This document shows positions 26,740 through 36,529 of a stretch of DNA of 64,000 nucleotides, in pieces (the stretch's first letter is position 1; each line of letters begins with the position of its first letter). Position numbers and translations under genes: made by a program. This stretch comes from Piscicola geometra (taxonomy: Eukaryota; Annelida; Clitellata; Hirudinida; Piscicolidae): the NCBI GenBank assembly GCA_943735955.1, contig OX030970.1:4845869-4909868 (forward strand), in the 5' to 3' direction. The notes under the pieces were generated by a model. That model was not told where the DNA came from and did not search any database. It saw nothing but the letters and a program-made list of their open reading frames with translations.

Positions 26740-29700
26740 TGACGAGCATTTTTATAGTGGCGTATAACCCGAACGGGCTTCCAGGCCACTTAGGCTGCAG
26801 ATTTTCATTTGCGCCTTTGGGTTACAAGGGCATTGGTTGCACTCGAACCTAGGACCTTTCATTATTGGCTACCCGTTCGAACCAGTATTTTAGATAAAAT
26901 TAGATATAATTAGATTTAATGATGAACCAAATAATTTTTTGAAAGTGATTTCATGACTATAAGAAATGATGGCGCTTGCTTCTTGGAAGTCAAATTACTT
27001 TACAAATAATCACATCTTCATAGAACAAATGGTCCTTGCCATCCAACAAGCCCTGTTACTGGCACCATGGTACTGAAACTTGGATCCAAGTTCAGGTGTG
27101 CCGTCCAAAATGTGATTGAAAGCTCAAGGAATTCACAGTAGTTAATCCGAGGTTGAAACCTATTCAGCTAAAACTGTAAATAGGAGGGAGAGGCATAAAT
27201 AGGCAATAAATCAAAAAGTTGGATAGATCGTTACGTCCACTTGGAATATGGTTCACTAGGTTATTTCATGAATATTTTATAATTATAAGTTGGTAATTTT
27301 GATGAAATCCTTCTCCCCCCCACACCCAAAAAACAAAATCGAAGATTTAGGCTCAAGCTTCAGCGTTTTCAAGTAAAAAGAATTCATTAGAAAATGAAAT
27401 TTAATTTTTTTTACGGTAATAAGGTTATTTAATATAATATAGAAGGGGGGCATAAGCATCGATTTCAAAATATTAAAACGTCCACTTAGGATATGATTAA
27501 CACTAACAATAATAGAAGTTTGACACAAAAATTAGTTTTTTATGTAAAAAATAACCCCTCTCATCCGCGATTGAAAAAAAACAGACAAAATGGGAGATGT
27601 TAAACTTTTTATTCACTAAAAAAATACATTTGTTCAAATTTTGTGAAACTTTGTTGTTATGATAGATATTTTAATCTTTCTTAGTTGATGCTTTCATTTT
27701 CAATTTTTTTAAACTTTTTTATTTTCAGTGGAAGGATCATTTTTTTATTTCAACAGGCCTAAAAGTTTAAGTCTTTTTCGCCTCTTTCTATAAACCATTT
27801 TTTATAGTTTTTGCTTTAAAGAAAAACTTAGTTTTTTTTCTCTTTATTTTAGTTAAATTTTGACTGTTTTTATGCTTGACCGTTGCTTTGAAGCCTCCGA
27901 AAGACGGATCTGTCCATCTCTAGGCTGCTGGCTCTTTTATACGATGATGGATCTACTGACTGCATTCAATTTACTAGTTTCTTTAGTCTATGGTTCACCT
28001 TACCACACTGCTTTCCCATTCTAAGGTTTCGAACAAAAGTGTCATAAATTTCAGAAGCCTGCTCACTGATTGGGTACATCATAAGTTAGGCCTTTTTATC
28101 AAGTCCTAGTCTCTCTAAAAGACGGCTTAGCTTAGAAACGGTACTCATAAATTATGAAAATGAGATTTACGATTGACACAGACAAGTTTCCAATGTTTGA
28201 ATAGCTGTAGGGTAAAAAAACGGTAATGCCAATAGGAAAAATAAAATGGTAAACGGATAAAACGTCTTCAGGATAAAAGGTCTTCAGAACAAAAAGTCTT
28301 CAGAATAAAAAGTCTTCAAAAAAAGATTTTCATTGAAAAGAACTTTTTTTATCTAATTTTATAAATTTTATTTAATGTGAAGTAATTATTAGAAACAAAT
28401 TTAATTAATTAATAATAAAAAAACACTAACTAGTTATTTAAAATATTTTTAGCTCATCTTGGAAATATCAAACAGAAGACATGAAACTTTCAGAGTTCTA
28501 TGAGAAATGTGGTTAAAGCTCCCAGAAGGAAAAGAATAATCGGGAAGAAAAAGTGATTTTTATATAATTTTAATAAATTTAAATAATTTTTAGAAATATT
28601 TTTAATTAATAAATATTGAGAAAAGATTAATTAATTAATAAATATCAAATAGAAGACATGAAACTTTCGGAGTTTTATGAGAAATGTGTAAAATTCTCAT
28701 AAATAGAGCTTGTCAAAAAATAGAAATCTTCTATGATAAACTTCAATTGAAATCACAGAAGTTTCAAACATTGACTGTTAATGATTAACAAAACTTTAAC
28801 ATTAAAATTTAACTATTCATATCTGACAAGTAAAATTTAGTCAAGACTTGAGTATCAGTATTCAAATAATCTACAAGATGATTATATCAAACTTCCATGA
28901 CAATAGAATGATGCTAGTACATTTTTTAAACTTTAGGGTAATAAAACCCACGCAGATCTTTTGACCTCTATAATGTTTATTTGTAAAAATAAGATTTTTA
29001 AAATCAAGTGCTGGTGGTTTTAGTGGTGCAGGTGTAAAGACATAGATTCCAAAAGCATTCAAATTCTATATTAGAAAATGAATAGTCATCAATACATAGA
29101 GAAAATTAATCCCACATCACTATCATCATCATCATCTCAGCAGTTTTTTTCATTAGCATCATCATTATCATCATCTTAACAGTTTTTTTCATTAGCACCC
29201 TCATTATTATCATCTCAAAAGTCTTTTTCATTAGCAAGTAAAGAAGCCTTATTTATTGTTCATTTTACAATATATCTCGCCTCAGATAGTTTGCCGTCAT
29301 ATATACCGTGAACAATCATATAACTTTAAAAAAATTAGTTAAAAAAGAAGTGAAGAAGCCATAGTAATTTTTCATTTTACGATATATCTCGCCTCGGATA
29401 GTTTGCCGAAATCTAAAATAATATGGCCGCTTCTTGTTATTGCTAGAAACCAAACATCAGCTGATTCAAGAAATAAATAAACAGTGCCATCAGCTGTTTT
29501 TTATATTCCACTGTCTATGTTCACGAGTACCGTTTCTAACATGTCTCCTGAAAGACAGTAATATTTTCAAAAAGAAACAGAGCTGGAAGAAGAAGAAAGA
29601 AAAATGATGAAGTTTAAGTTGGAAGTGGAAATGATAACAACTATCAGAGAAACGTTTTTGTAAAGAAACACGATTGAAATTGTTAGGACCATTAAAGAGT

Positions 29701-31565
29701 GAACAAATGTGTCTCATGCATCAGAGGCGGATCCTGGAAGTCACATGTTTTAAAAATACAAACATGTATCAATGCTAAAAATTAAGCAACGAGGATGAAA
29801 AGAGCAAGGAGGAGGTACATAGTCGTGGTGAAAAAAAAAGAAGAAGCAAAAAAAATGTTGGAAAAAAATAGAATAAAATATTTTCTGTGTTGACCCCTTA
29901 TGGGAGCAGCCAAAAATAATAGAAGAATGTGTGCTGACCTTACTGCTACATGTTTGTATTTTTAAAACATGTGACTTCCAGGATCCACCCCTAATGCATG
30001 AAACATTTATTCACTTCGTAGTTTTACTTTGATATTTAGATCAAGTGCGCCTTTTGTATTGTATTTTAGATTTTGTATCTATTTAGTTTTTATACACTAT
30101 TACTCAGGTGAAAGCGGGTTGGAAGGCAGTCGAAGAAATCAAGAGAAAATATGACCTGGTCTTCAAGTTTGGAGCCGTTGGTAAGTTGACACTGCTGAAT
30201 CCCTCCATCTATCCATCCATTTATGCATCCATCCAATCATTTATCTATCAATCCAATCATCCATCCAATCATCCATCCATCCAATCCTCCAACCAATCAT
30301 CCATCCAATCATCCATCCAATCATCCATCCAATCATTCATCCAATCATCCATCCAATCATCCATCCAATCATCCATCCAATCATCCTCCAATCATCCATC
30401 CAATCATCCATCCAATCATCCATCCAATCATCCATCCAATCATCCATCCAATCATCCATCCAATCATCCATCCAATCATCCATCCAATCATCCATCCAAT
30501 CATCCATCCAATCATCCATCCAATCATCCATCCAAACATCCATCCAATCATCCATCCAATCATCCATCCAATCATCCATCCAATCATCCATCCAATCATC
30601 CATCCATCCAATCCTCCAACCAATCATCCATCCAATCATCCATCCAATCATCCATCCAATCATTCATCCAATCATCCATCCAATCATCCATCCAATCATC
30701 CATCCAATCATCCATCCAATCATCCTCCAATCATCCATCCAATCATCCATCCAATCATCCATCCAATCATCCATCCAATCATCCATCCAATCATCCATCC
30801 AATCATCCATCCAATCATCCATCCAATCATCCATCCAATCATCCATCCAATCATCCATCCAATCATCCATCCAATCATCCATCCAATCATCCATCCAATC
30901 ATCCATCCAATCATCCATCCAATCATCCATCCAATCATCCATCCAATCATCCATCCAATCATCCATCCAATCATCCATCCAATCATCCATCCAATCACCC
31001 ATCCAATCATCCATCCAATCATCCATCCAATCATCCATCCAATCATCCATCCAATCATCCATCCAATCATCCATCCAATCATCCATCCAATCATCCATCC
31101 AATCATCCATCCAATCATCCATCCAATCATCCATCCAATCATCCATCCAATCACCCATCCTATCCTTCACTCATTCCTTAATACATCCATCGATCTATTA
31201 AAACAGAGAATATCTTAGGATATGCGGCTTGTGGGTCGACAATGGATTGGATGGTTGACTCCATAGGAGCAGAGTACTCTTACGCCCTGGAGTTGACCAA
31301 TCCATGGGCAAATGGCGTTAATATGGAAGTAAGATAGATACATGGATGGATGGATGGATGGATGGATGGATGGATGGATGGATGGATGGATGGATGGATG
31401 GATGGATGGATGGATGGATGGATGGATGGATGGATGGATGGATGGATGGATGGATGGATGGATGGATGGATGGATGGATGGATGGATGGATGGATTGATG
31501 GATGGATGGATGGATGGATGGATGGATGGATGGATGGATGGATGGATGGATGGATGGATGGATGG

Positions 31566-31601
<36 letters not shown>

Positions 31602-31754
31602 ATGTATGGATGGATGGATGGATGGATGGATAATTGACACCATAATGTTTTTCAGAAAATCTTTGTGATCGAGGATTGGGAAGTACTGGTGTACGGAGGA
31701 GTGCTCTACACTGGCGTTTTGAAGGTGCTGGAAGAGGCAAAGAACCTTGATTGA
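14806..31754 (+). CDS. M14A zinc procarboxypeptidase, 13 exons
   Basis: Predicted secreted zymogen removing C-terminal residues. Exons: 14842-14924 (an in-frame ATG at 14806 would add 12 residues), 17137-17242, 17418-17521, 17782-17956, 18076-18177, 18330-18428, 25197-25301, 25619-25706, 25792-26047, 26141-26261, 30108-30180, 31207-31328, 31656-31754. All introns are GT-AG and the frame joins to 510 residues. Residues 1-25 form a signal peptide and about 26-130 a propeptide. Zinc ligands are His207, Glu210 (THAREW) and His389. Arg209, Arg263, Asn280-Arg281, Tyr443 and catalytic Glu466 match CPA Arg71, Arg127, Asn144-Arg145, Tyr248 and Glu270. Met450 replaces the CPA Ile255 position, suggesting hydrophobic substrates; Tyr198 is Phe391. 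Residues about 288-350 are an unusual Lys/Glu then Thr/Ser/Ala-rich insertion. Donors at 18178, 18429 and 25707 are weak, so exact ends there are less certain. Confidence 0.9.
14930..15560 (+). repeat. GATGGTGGTGATGGTGGGTTGTT minisatellite, intron 1
   Basis: Begins only a few bases after the exon 1 donor of the carboxypeptidase gene. Units combine GATGGTGGT with GGGTTGTT. A few units read TAATTGGTGGGTTGTT, repeating the donor-proximal sequence GGTAATTGGTGGGTTGTTG itself, so the array includes copies of the splice-donor region. Confidence 0.9.
15705..15800 (+). repeat. R2 dispersed repeat copy
   Basis: GACGAGTGTTATTAACGTGG, CGTAAACCCAGACGGGCTTC and AAGACCACTTAGTTATGG match the R2 family elsewhere in the window. 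Located in carboxypeptidase intron 1. Confidence 0.6.
16090..16785 (-). mobile_element. L2-like LINE C-terminal remnant
   Basis: Minus-strand reading gives [20 protein letters not shown], the conserved (S)RLDYCN..L.GLP block, then [20 protein letters not shown] and PNRL, the terminal APxLWNSLP motif of CR1/L2 elements. The parts are in different frames. Related fragments lie at 13850-14095 and 60525-60745. Inside carboxypeptidase intron 1. Confidence 0.7.
16773..16985 (+). repeat. (GAT)n/(ATG)n microsatellite
   Basis: Long GAT triplet run with scattered GGTGAGTGA interruptions. It ends about 150 bp before carboxypeptidase exon 2. Confidence 0.95.
18763..18822 (-). mobile_element. SINE/LINE T1 tail fragment
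   Basis: TATAATGCCAAGGCACGCAA followed by CTGAGGCGCCAC is the reverse complement of the tail of the SINE at 12352-12540. The tRNA-like head is missing. Confidence 0.55.
19345..20895 (+). repeat. R1 dispersed repeat interrupted by a hAT element
   Basis: The left part (19345-19483) has ACTACACATACTCACAATGT and a TTGACGATTAT block shared with copies at 23790-23990 and 33880-34085. The right part (20845-20895) has GTCTGGACCCCAGGAACC, a long C run and AGGATCGCCGCC. Joined, they give the usual R1 order, so the hAT between them inserted into a pre-existing copy. Confidence 0.6.
19484..20844 (+). mobile_element. hAT element 1 with GGGACGGGAAC arrays
   Basis: Terminal inverted repeats begin TAGAGGTCAGAC at the left and TAGAGGCCGGAC at the right (read inward). 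Flanking octamers GTTCGAAC and GTCTGGAC agree at 5 of 8 positions, a possible old 8-bp duplication. Both ends are packed with ACGGGAACGGGA-type subrepeats. The open frame 20316-20522 reads [20 protein letters not shown], the hAT C-terminal dimerisation domain, but the upstream transposase core is absent or unreadable. Non-autonomous or decayed. Inside carboxypeptidase intron 6. Confidence 0.7.
21745..23166 (+). mobile_element. hAT element 2, sister of element 1
   Basis: Follows hAT element 1 block for block: GGTACCCGCGGGA start, GGATTGGATTC and TATGGAAATCTYT segments, a decayed dimerisation domain near 22745-22830, and a GGGACGGGA-rich right end to CCGAACTCTA. It carries extra internal sequence missing from element 1. 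The right terminal repeat reads TAGAGTTCGGAC inward; the left tip is degraded. Same intron, same orientation, about 900 bp downstream. Confidence 0.65.
23790..23990 (+). repeat. R1 dispersed repeat copy
   Basis: ACTACACATACTCACAATGT, GGTTGACGATTAT and the terminal GGGGTCTGGACCCCAAAACC then GATCACCGCCCATGC mark a full-length-looking copy about 200 bp long. Coding frames are absent. Confidence 0.6.
23991..25196. other. Carboxypeptidase intron 6, distal part
   Basis: No gene or named repeat recognised up to the acceptor of exon 7 at 25195-25196. The sequence is AT-rich with short, unsupported open frames. Confidence 0.4.
25302..25545 (+). repeat. Polypurine tract after exon 7 donor
   Basis: From the donor GTGAGG onward the plus strand is almost entirely A and G for about 240 bp (GAGAGGGACAGAAAGGGATA and similar). 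Located in carboxypeptidase intron 7. Confidence 0.75.
26696..26880 (+). repeat. (AAT)n tract plus R2 repeat copy
   Basis: An AAT triplet run at 26696-26735 leads into ATGACGAGCATTTTTATAGT, GGCGTATAACCCGAACGGGC and TTCCAGGCCACTTAGGCTGC, a subtype of R2 that is nearly matched, inverted, at 43605-43700. Inside carboxypeptidase intron 10. Confidence 0.6.
26881..29237. other. Carboxypeptidase intron 10, central part
   Basis: No exon or complete transposon recognised. It holds a short array of the AAGTCTTCAGRATAAA minisatellite at 28255-28335. It also holds a repeated segment, TCAAAYAGAAGACATGAAAC with GAGTTYTATGAGAAATG, near 28470 and 28650. Confidence 0.4.
29238..29420 (+). repeat. Direct repeat pair, ~70 bp
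   Basis: Two copies of GAAGCC...TTCATTTTAC followed by ATATATCTCGCCTC and GATAGTTTGCCG at about 29245-29300 and 29352-29408, offset near 108 bp. Confidence 0.7.
29722..29993. mobile_element. Palindromic hAT-type MITE, 272 bp
   Basis: Inverted repeats of about 50 bp: the left starts CAGAGGCGGATCCTGGAAGT, the right reads inward TAGGGGTGGATCCTGGAAGT, and both continue with CACATGTTTTAAAAATAC. Palindromic ATGCAT flanks both sides. The purine-rich centre has no open frame. Terminal CAGRGG...GGATCC is typical of hAT-derived MITEs. Inserted in carboxypeptidase intron 10. Confidence 0.75.
30185..31185 (+). repeat. 12-bp satellite (ATCCATCCAATC)n, intron 11
   Basis: About 1 kb of the 12-mer ATCCATCCAATC beginning just after the exon 11 donor. 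Variant units (CCAATCCTCCAACC at 30281 and 30608; CATCCTCCA at 30382 and 30721) repeat at spacings of 327 and 339 bp, so the array contains a higher-order duplication. Its long open frames on both strands are artefacts of a unit divisible by three. Confidence 0.95.
31342..31630 (+). repeat. (GGAT)n microsatellite, intron 12
   Basis: About 290 bp of nearly pure GGAT in the intron just after exon 12. As RNA it is complementary to the ATCC-rich array in intron 11 on the other side of the same exon. Confidence 0.95.
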
Positions 31755-31896
31755 GAGGTTTGCCGACAGACCTTTGTGACTGTCGTTGACTTCACTCATT
31801 TCAAGGAAGCAAACACTTAAAGCTTAAAACATTTTGCTGCTTTGACATTTTAGGTCTTTTGCAGTTTTTAAATGTTAACTTTTATCATTTTAATTT

Positions 31897-31902
31897 AATA
31901 AA
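31897..31902 (+). promoter_or_regulatory. Polyadenylation signal, carboxypeptidase
   Basis: AATAAA lies 143 bp after the TGA of exon 13. The following TTTTCATTTCC-type stretch near 31925 could supply the downstream element. Confidence 0.55.
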
Positions 31903-32294
31903 TTACGCATGCAAGTGTCTTAGTTTTCATTTCCTAGGCTCGCACAAATCATGAGTACTCGATTTGACGATTTGATTTGATAGGATTAAAGTTTTTTTTG
32001 GTAAAAGGGTATTTATTAAAATTAAATTTATAAATTCATTTGATTGAATAAGATTTAAGGTTTAAATTTCAAATGTTCTTTTATTTGTGGAGATGTATAA
32101 TCATTGTATTAAAAAATTATTGAAGTAATTGGTGTTCAAAAATAGGAATGACATTTGATCAGGAGATGGATTTCATAGTCAATCTATAGAATCAGGATAT
32201 TCATAATAATGACTCAAATTGTCAGAAAATTGCAAGAAAATATATGAAGTATTAACATTATTTAGTTCTCGCATAAAAGTGGTTGAAATAATAT
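31903..32294. other. Intergenic, nothing identified
   Basis: AT-rich DNA between the carboxypeptidase polyadenylation signal and the next repeat. No supported feature seen. Confidence 0.45.
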
Positions 32295-32400
32295 CAAGGG
32301 TGGCGGTCTGCTGCAGATCTTTAGGGGTTTTATCTAGCATGGGTGGTGATTCTGGAGGGGTCTGATGTCCAAACTGCCCCTCCCCCCTTTAAAAACATTT
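32295..32400 (-). repeat. R1 dispersed repeat copy, inverted
   Basis: The minus strand reads GGGGAGGGGCAGTTTGGACA, then CAGACCCCTCCAGAATCACC ACCCATGC, the R1 terminus in reverse orientation. Confidence 0.5.
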
Positions 32401-32539
32401 TCAATAATGTTTCAAATGAAAAATAAATTTTCAAATACATCCATAATAAAAAAATGAATTTCAACAACATCCATAAAAATATTTTAATGCGAATACTTAA
32501 ATAAGCAAAGAATAGTTTTGTTTTATATTAATAATAATA

Positions 32540-33860
32540 ATAATTTTCTTTTTTGTATAACGCCCGGGCACGCAAATGAAGCGCTCTCACTACGTCGTAA
32601 TGCAATAAAGAAACAAAAATAATTATAAAAGTAATGTTATAAAAAGAAAAGCAAAGAGTAGCATGGAGTAATTATTATGAGTGATAAGCTAAGTTAAAAT
32701 AATGAGTTTTCAGTTTGGCTTTGAAAGTCGAAACTATGTTGATGTTGCGAAGTGCAGGTGGAAGGGCATTCCAAGTTGTTGGAGCTGCGTGACTATGTTG
32801 TTTGTAGTGGATTCTTGGTTGAGGAGAAGAGATGAAGATGAACGCAGTTGTTTGTTTGATGTTTTGTTAGTTATGAGTTTGCTGAGATATGACGGAATTG
32901 AAGTTTGAAGAATTTTGAATTTAGTTATTGCTATTTTGAAGGATATTCTAAAATCAATAGGAAGCCAGTGAAGTTTTATAAGATTATCATTTGATGATTG
33001 AACAAGGTGATGGCCTGGGTAGTCTCAATTAAGTGTGATTCTAGCAGCCTTGTTTAAAACTGACTGTAGACGATTTCTTTCTTGATTGGTGATATTATTT
33101 AATAGCGAGTTACAGTCTGCTTAGTATTAGACATCGGGAAAGTGAGGCGGAGAGATCAGTAGTAATGAATGGGCGTTTGTGTTTGATTGCTTTGAGATGA
33201 TAGTGTGATGATTGGATGATAGATGTGATGTGATTTTTGAAAGTGAGTTTGCAATATCAAGGGTGACTCCGAGTATTTTGAGAGTGTTATTGATGGGGAT
33301 GTTATTAAAGTTGATGTCGACAGATGATATGGTATTTAAACTCTTTCGTTGAAAAGGGGTGCCTAGTTTTATTATTTCTGAGTTAGTGGTGTTTAACTGC
33401 AGATTGTTATTGAAGAACCAAGTTTCCATGCTTTGTATGCAAGATGTGAGGCTACTAGTAGCTTGGTTGGATGTATTAGGTGTGATGAATTGAAGAAGTT
33501 GTATATCATCAGCATATTTATGGTAGGTTATATTGAATTGGTTGACTATATTTGAGATAGGTGAGATGTATGTGGTGAAAAGAAGCGGTTCAAGAACAGA
33601 GCCTTGAGGAACCCCGTGTTGTATATAGGTTGATGATGAGATGTGTGTACCTAATTTAACTTGATAATTCTATTTTCTAAATAAGATGACAGCCAGTTTA
33701 AAGCTGTTCCATCAACTCCAAATTCTTTATGAAGTCTGTTTATGAGGATGGAATGGCTGATGGTGTCGAAGGCTGCTGATAGGTCGGATGGTGCGAGGAG
33801 GGTGGTAATTGGTGTTTTTTGAGTCGCATTCATTGAACGACGAGTCAAAATCACGCCATG
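32540..33860 (-). mobile_element. CR1/L2-like LINE, family T1
   Basis: Minus-strand reverse transcriptase with recognisable motifs in order: [20 protein letters not shown] (33740-33800), HGVPQGSVLEPLLF (about 33585-33630), the catalytic YADD at 33505-33516, a FFNNNLQLNTTNSEIIKLG thumb region, and the terminal AAPTTWNALPPALRNINIV near 32720-32790. The 3' end ATTTGCGTGCCCGGGCGTTA TAC at about 32545-32600 precedes an ATT-rich tail and matches the SINE tail. Stops and frame changes show it is inactive; the 5' end is truncated. Confidence 0.8.
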
Positions 33861-33879
33861 TTGTAAACATAGCCATGGT

Positions 33880-34085
33880 AACGAAAATAGCTATTACTAT
33901 AACTACACATAATCACTATTACTCACTATGTATTACAAGATGAATATTCTGGTTTATGCCATGGATGACGATTATGCTCTTATAAAAACAAAAAAAATAA
34001 ATTTTTTTCAAAGTGGGTCTCTTTAAACCAAAAAATGAAGAGGTTTGGACCCCAGTATCCCTTCAGGATCAACGCCCATGAACGA
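33880..34085 (+). repeat. R1 dispersed repeat copy
   Basis: Carries ACTATGTATTACAAGATG, GATGACGATTATGCTC and terminal GGTTTGGACCCCAGTATCCC then GATCAACGCCCATG. Abuts the truncated 5' end of the T1 LINE. Confidence 0.55.
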
Positions 34086-34452
34086 AATAGTAAATTGAAT
34101 TTTAATTTTGTAATCATTATCAAATATTATTGTTTGTGAAGTTGTAATTTGGTTTCATTTTATTTACGGAGCCAGCCTACTTCCTCTTGTAATAACGACT
34201 TTTTATAATATAACATAATTTTTTTTATATGAATGTCGTTGAAATTCACTGTTTTTGTTATGGATGTAATTGAAAAATTATTATTCTTTTGAAAAATTAA
34301 ATAAAAGTGTTTAGCTTCAATAATTTTTAAGTTTTCACAACAAATAAATGTTGGTTTATTATTTGTATGAAAGTTTCTTTTGTGTTCAATAAGTTCATTA
34401 AGAGATTCTTGTTAAATTACTTTATAAAATGTATTACAAAACAGAAACTAAA

Positions 34453-35286
34453 GTAGGGGAGACCGGGACAAGATGACGAATGTTCTATATTAAGTTTTTG
34501 ACTAGTTAAAAGCATTAATCGAACACTGCTGGTTCTCCTACCTTCCTTTCGTTAAACAATAGTATTCAAACTCTGAAATCATTTTTTTTAGTAGTGAAGC
34601 TTTGATTGTTTACACGGTTACGTTATAAATTTTATGACAATTTAAATAAGCTCTGCTGGAGAAATAGGTAACATAATTCGTTTGAAAATAATATTTATTA
34701 GTAGTTTATTTGTAATACTACCTATTAACATAAATAGTAATCAATTGACTTCATAAATGGCAAAAAAAAATTTAACTAAGCAATTTGGGGCAAGATGACA
34801 TTCTTGTCATGTTAACTCGTTTTTCAGACTTTGCAAAAATAAATATGATTATGATACTGGAGCTTTTGTGCTGCTCATATATTAGTTAATTATTATGAAT
34901 GAAGAAATTACCACAAATAATGAATGCTGTAAATTATAGATAATAACATATGTCTCGATTTCATCCTATTTTCATGATGTTACAATATATTTTATTTAAT
35001 TTAATATTTTCAAAATGCAAGAACATTGTTATGATTTTTTCAACCATGTAAAATATTCAAAAGAATAAAATTTTAGACTTTTTTCAGTGTTTCATCTTGC
35101 CCCGGAACTGAAAATTTAGTTGGGTTGTAGAAAAGGTAATTATTCCTTAGTTGTATTTATTTTGAAAAGTAATGTTTGAATATTTATTACAACAAATAAA
35201 TGCTCTAACAGTTCATGAAAAAAAAAATTTATCTTTAAAAACGACATATACCTTTGACCTGGTCATCTTGCCCAGGTCTCCCCTAC
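34453..35286. mobile_element. 834-bp MITE with GTAGGGGAGACC termini
   Basis: The left end GTAGGGGAGACCGGGACAAG and the right end, read inward, GTAGGGGAGACCTGGGCAAG form inverted repeats of about 25 bp continuing into ATGAC. The internal part of the motif recurs near 34787 (GGGGCAAGATGACATT) and inverted near 35090 (TTCATCTTGCCCCGG). No transposase is encoded. A diverged relative lies at 62811-63674 and a possible isolated end at 40096-40130. Confidence 0.75.
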
Positions 35287-35544
35287 ATCAACTTCTGCAC
35301 CTGAGACTTTGAGCGAAAATTGTGGGAAATTGCTTGGGTAGCACAAATTCTAAAGATTTTATTTGAGATGGTTTGAGCAAGTTTTTTCGGAAAGAGTTTA
35401 TTTGAGTCATCTACCCGAAAATTCAAAAATGATTTGAACAGAAGTTGAAAAAAATTGTATAAAGATTTTATTTGGTTCCATATATAGAAAAGATTTGCAT
35501 TCACGCCTTACATCTTTTATTAGTCAATGATGGCATCATTCAAA

Positions 35545-36500
35545 TTCAATCAATCAATCAATCACTAATAATTTATATAGCGCCCTTCACTAAGCGAACA
35601 AAAGCGCTCAGCCATCACGTCCCAAACAAGTACGTCTTCAGGCCTCGACGGAAAGTTATGAGTGACTTAGTTGAAGTTAAAGAAGAAGGTAAATAATTCC
35701 ATAAAAGAGGACCACGGTAAGAAAAAGAACGTTTAGCAAAAGAGTGTTTAACTGGAAAACGAAAAGAACGATTAAAGGTAGATGATCTTAGACCAGATTT
35801 AGGGGGTTGTTTAATTAGATTTTTAAAGTAAATTGGAGCATTACAGTTATTAATTTTAAAAATATTTGAACATATTTTAAAAGTCACTCTAGATCTCAAA
35901 GGTAACCAATGTAACAAACGAAGATAAGGAGAAATGTGAGAAAACTTAGGAGCACGAGCAACAAGACGAGCAGCACAATTAAAGGTTTTATTTAGAGGAG
36001 CTAAAGTAGTATCAGGGAGACCATAGTAAAGAGAGTTGCAATAATCAATCCTGGAGAGAACTAGAGAAGATACAAGAAGTTGCAAGGTAGGATCATCGAG
36101 AAAAGGAAGAAGCTGTTTAATACTACGAATGTGGAAGTAACAAGATTTAGAAACAGATAGAATTTGAGGAGCTAAAGACAAGTTAGAATCAAAAATAAAA
36201 CCAAGGCTACGAATGAAAGAGGAAGGGTTTAGAGAGAGTGAAGAGGGGGGAGGCAAAACTAAAGAAGGAAGAGATAGTAAAGACTTTGATTTTTTATTGA
36301 AATATATGAGTTCAAATTTGTCCGGATTAAGTTTGAGAAACATAGAAGAAGCCCAAGAGATTATAGATTGAAGACAGAGAGTTATTTTATTAACAGTAAG
36401 GTCAAGAGAAGAGTCAGTGAAAGATGTATAAATATAGGAGTCATCAGCATAAATTTGACTGTTTAAAGAAGATGACGAAATAATATTAGGTAGTTCCGAG
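35545..36500 (-). mobile_element. CR1/L2-like LINE, family T2
   Basis: Minus-strand frame open for over 270 codons from about 36490 to 35615. It contains catalytic YADD at 36440-36451, [35 protein letters not shown] and a terminal RGPLLWNYLPSSL block ending TYLFGT-stop. The 3' tail has GAGCGCTTTTG, GGCGCTATATAAATTATTAG and four TGAT-type terminal repeats ending at about 35545. Truncated at the palm domain on its 5' side against a hAT. The open frame suggests a relatively young insertion. Confidence 0.85.
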
Positions 36501-36529
36501 AACTTGTTGAACTACTGGCACGATGTAAA

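Noticed and set aside
30108..31218. Long open frames rich in Asn-His-Pro-Ser or Met-Ile-Gly-Trp over the satellite
   Set aside because: The 12-bp unit is divisible by three, so all frames without a stop in one unit stay open. Only the first 73 bases (30108-30180) are exon.
31342..31668. Met-Asp-Gly-Trp repeat frame
   Set aside because: Pure GGAT microsatellite; intronic.
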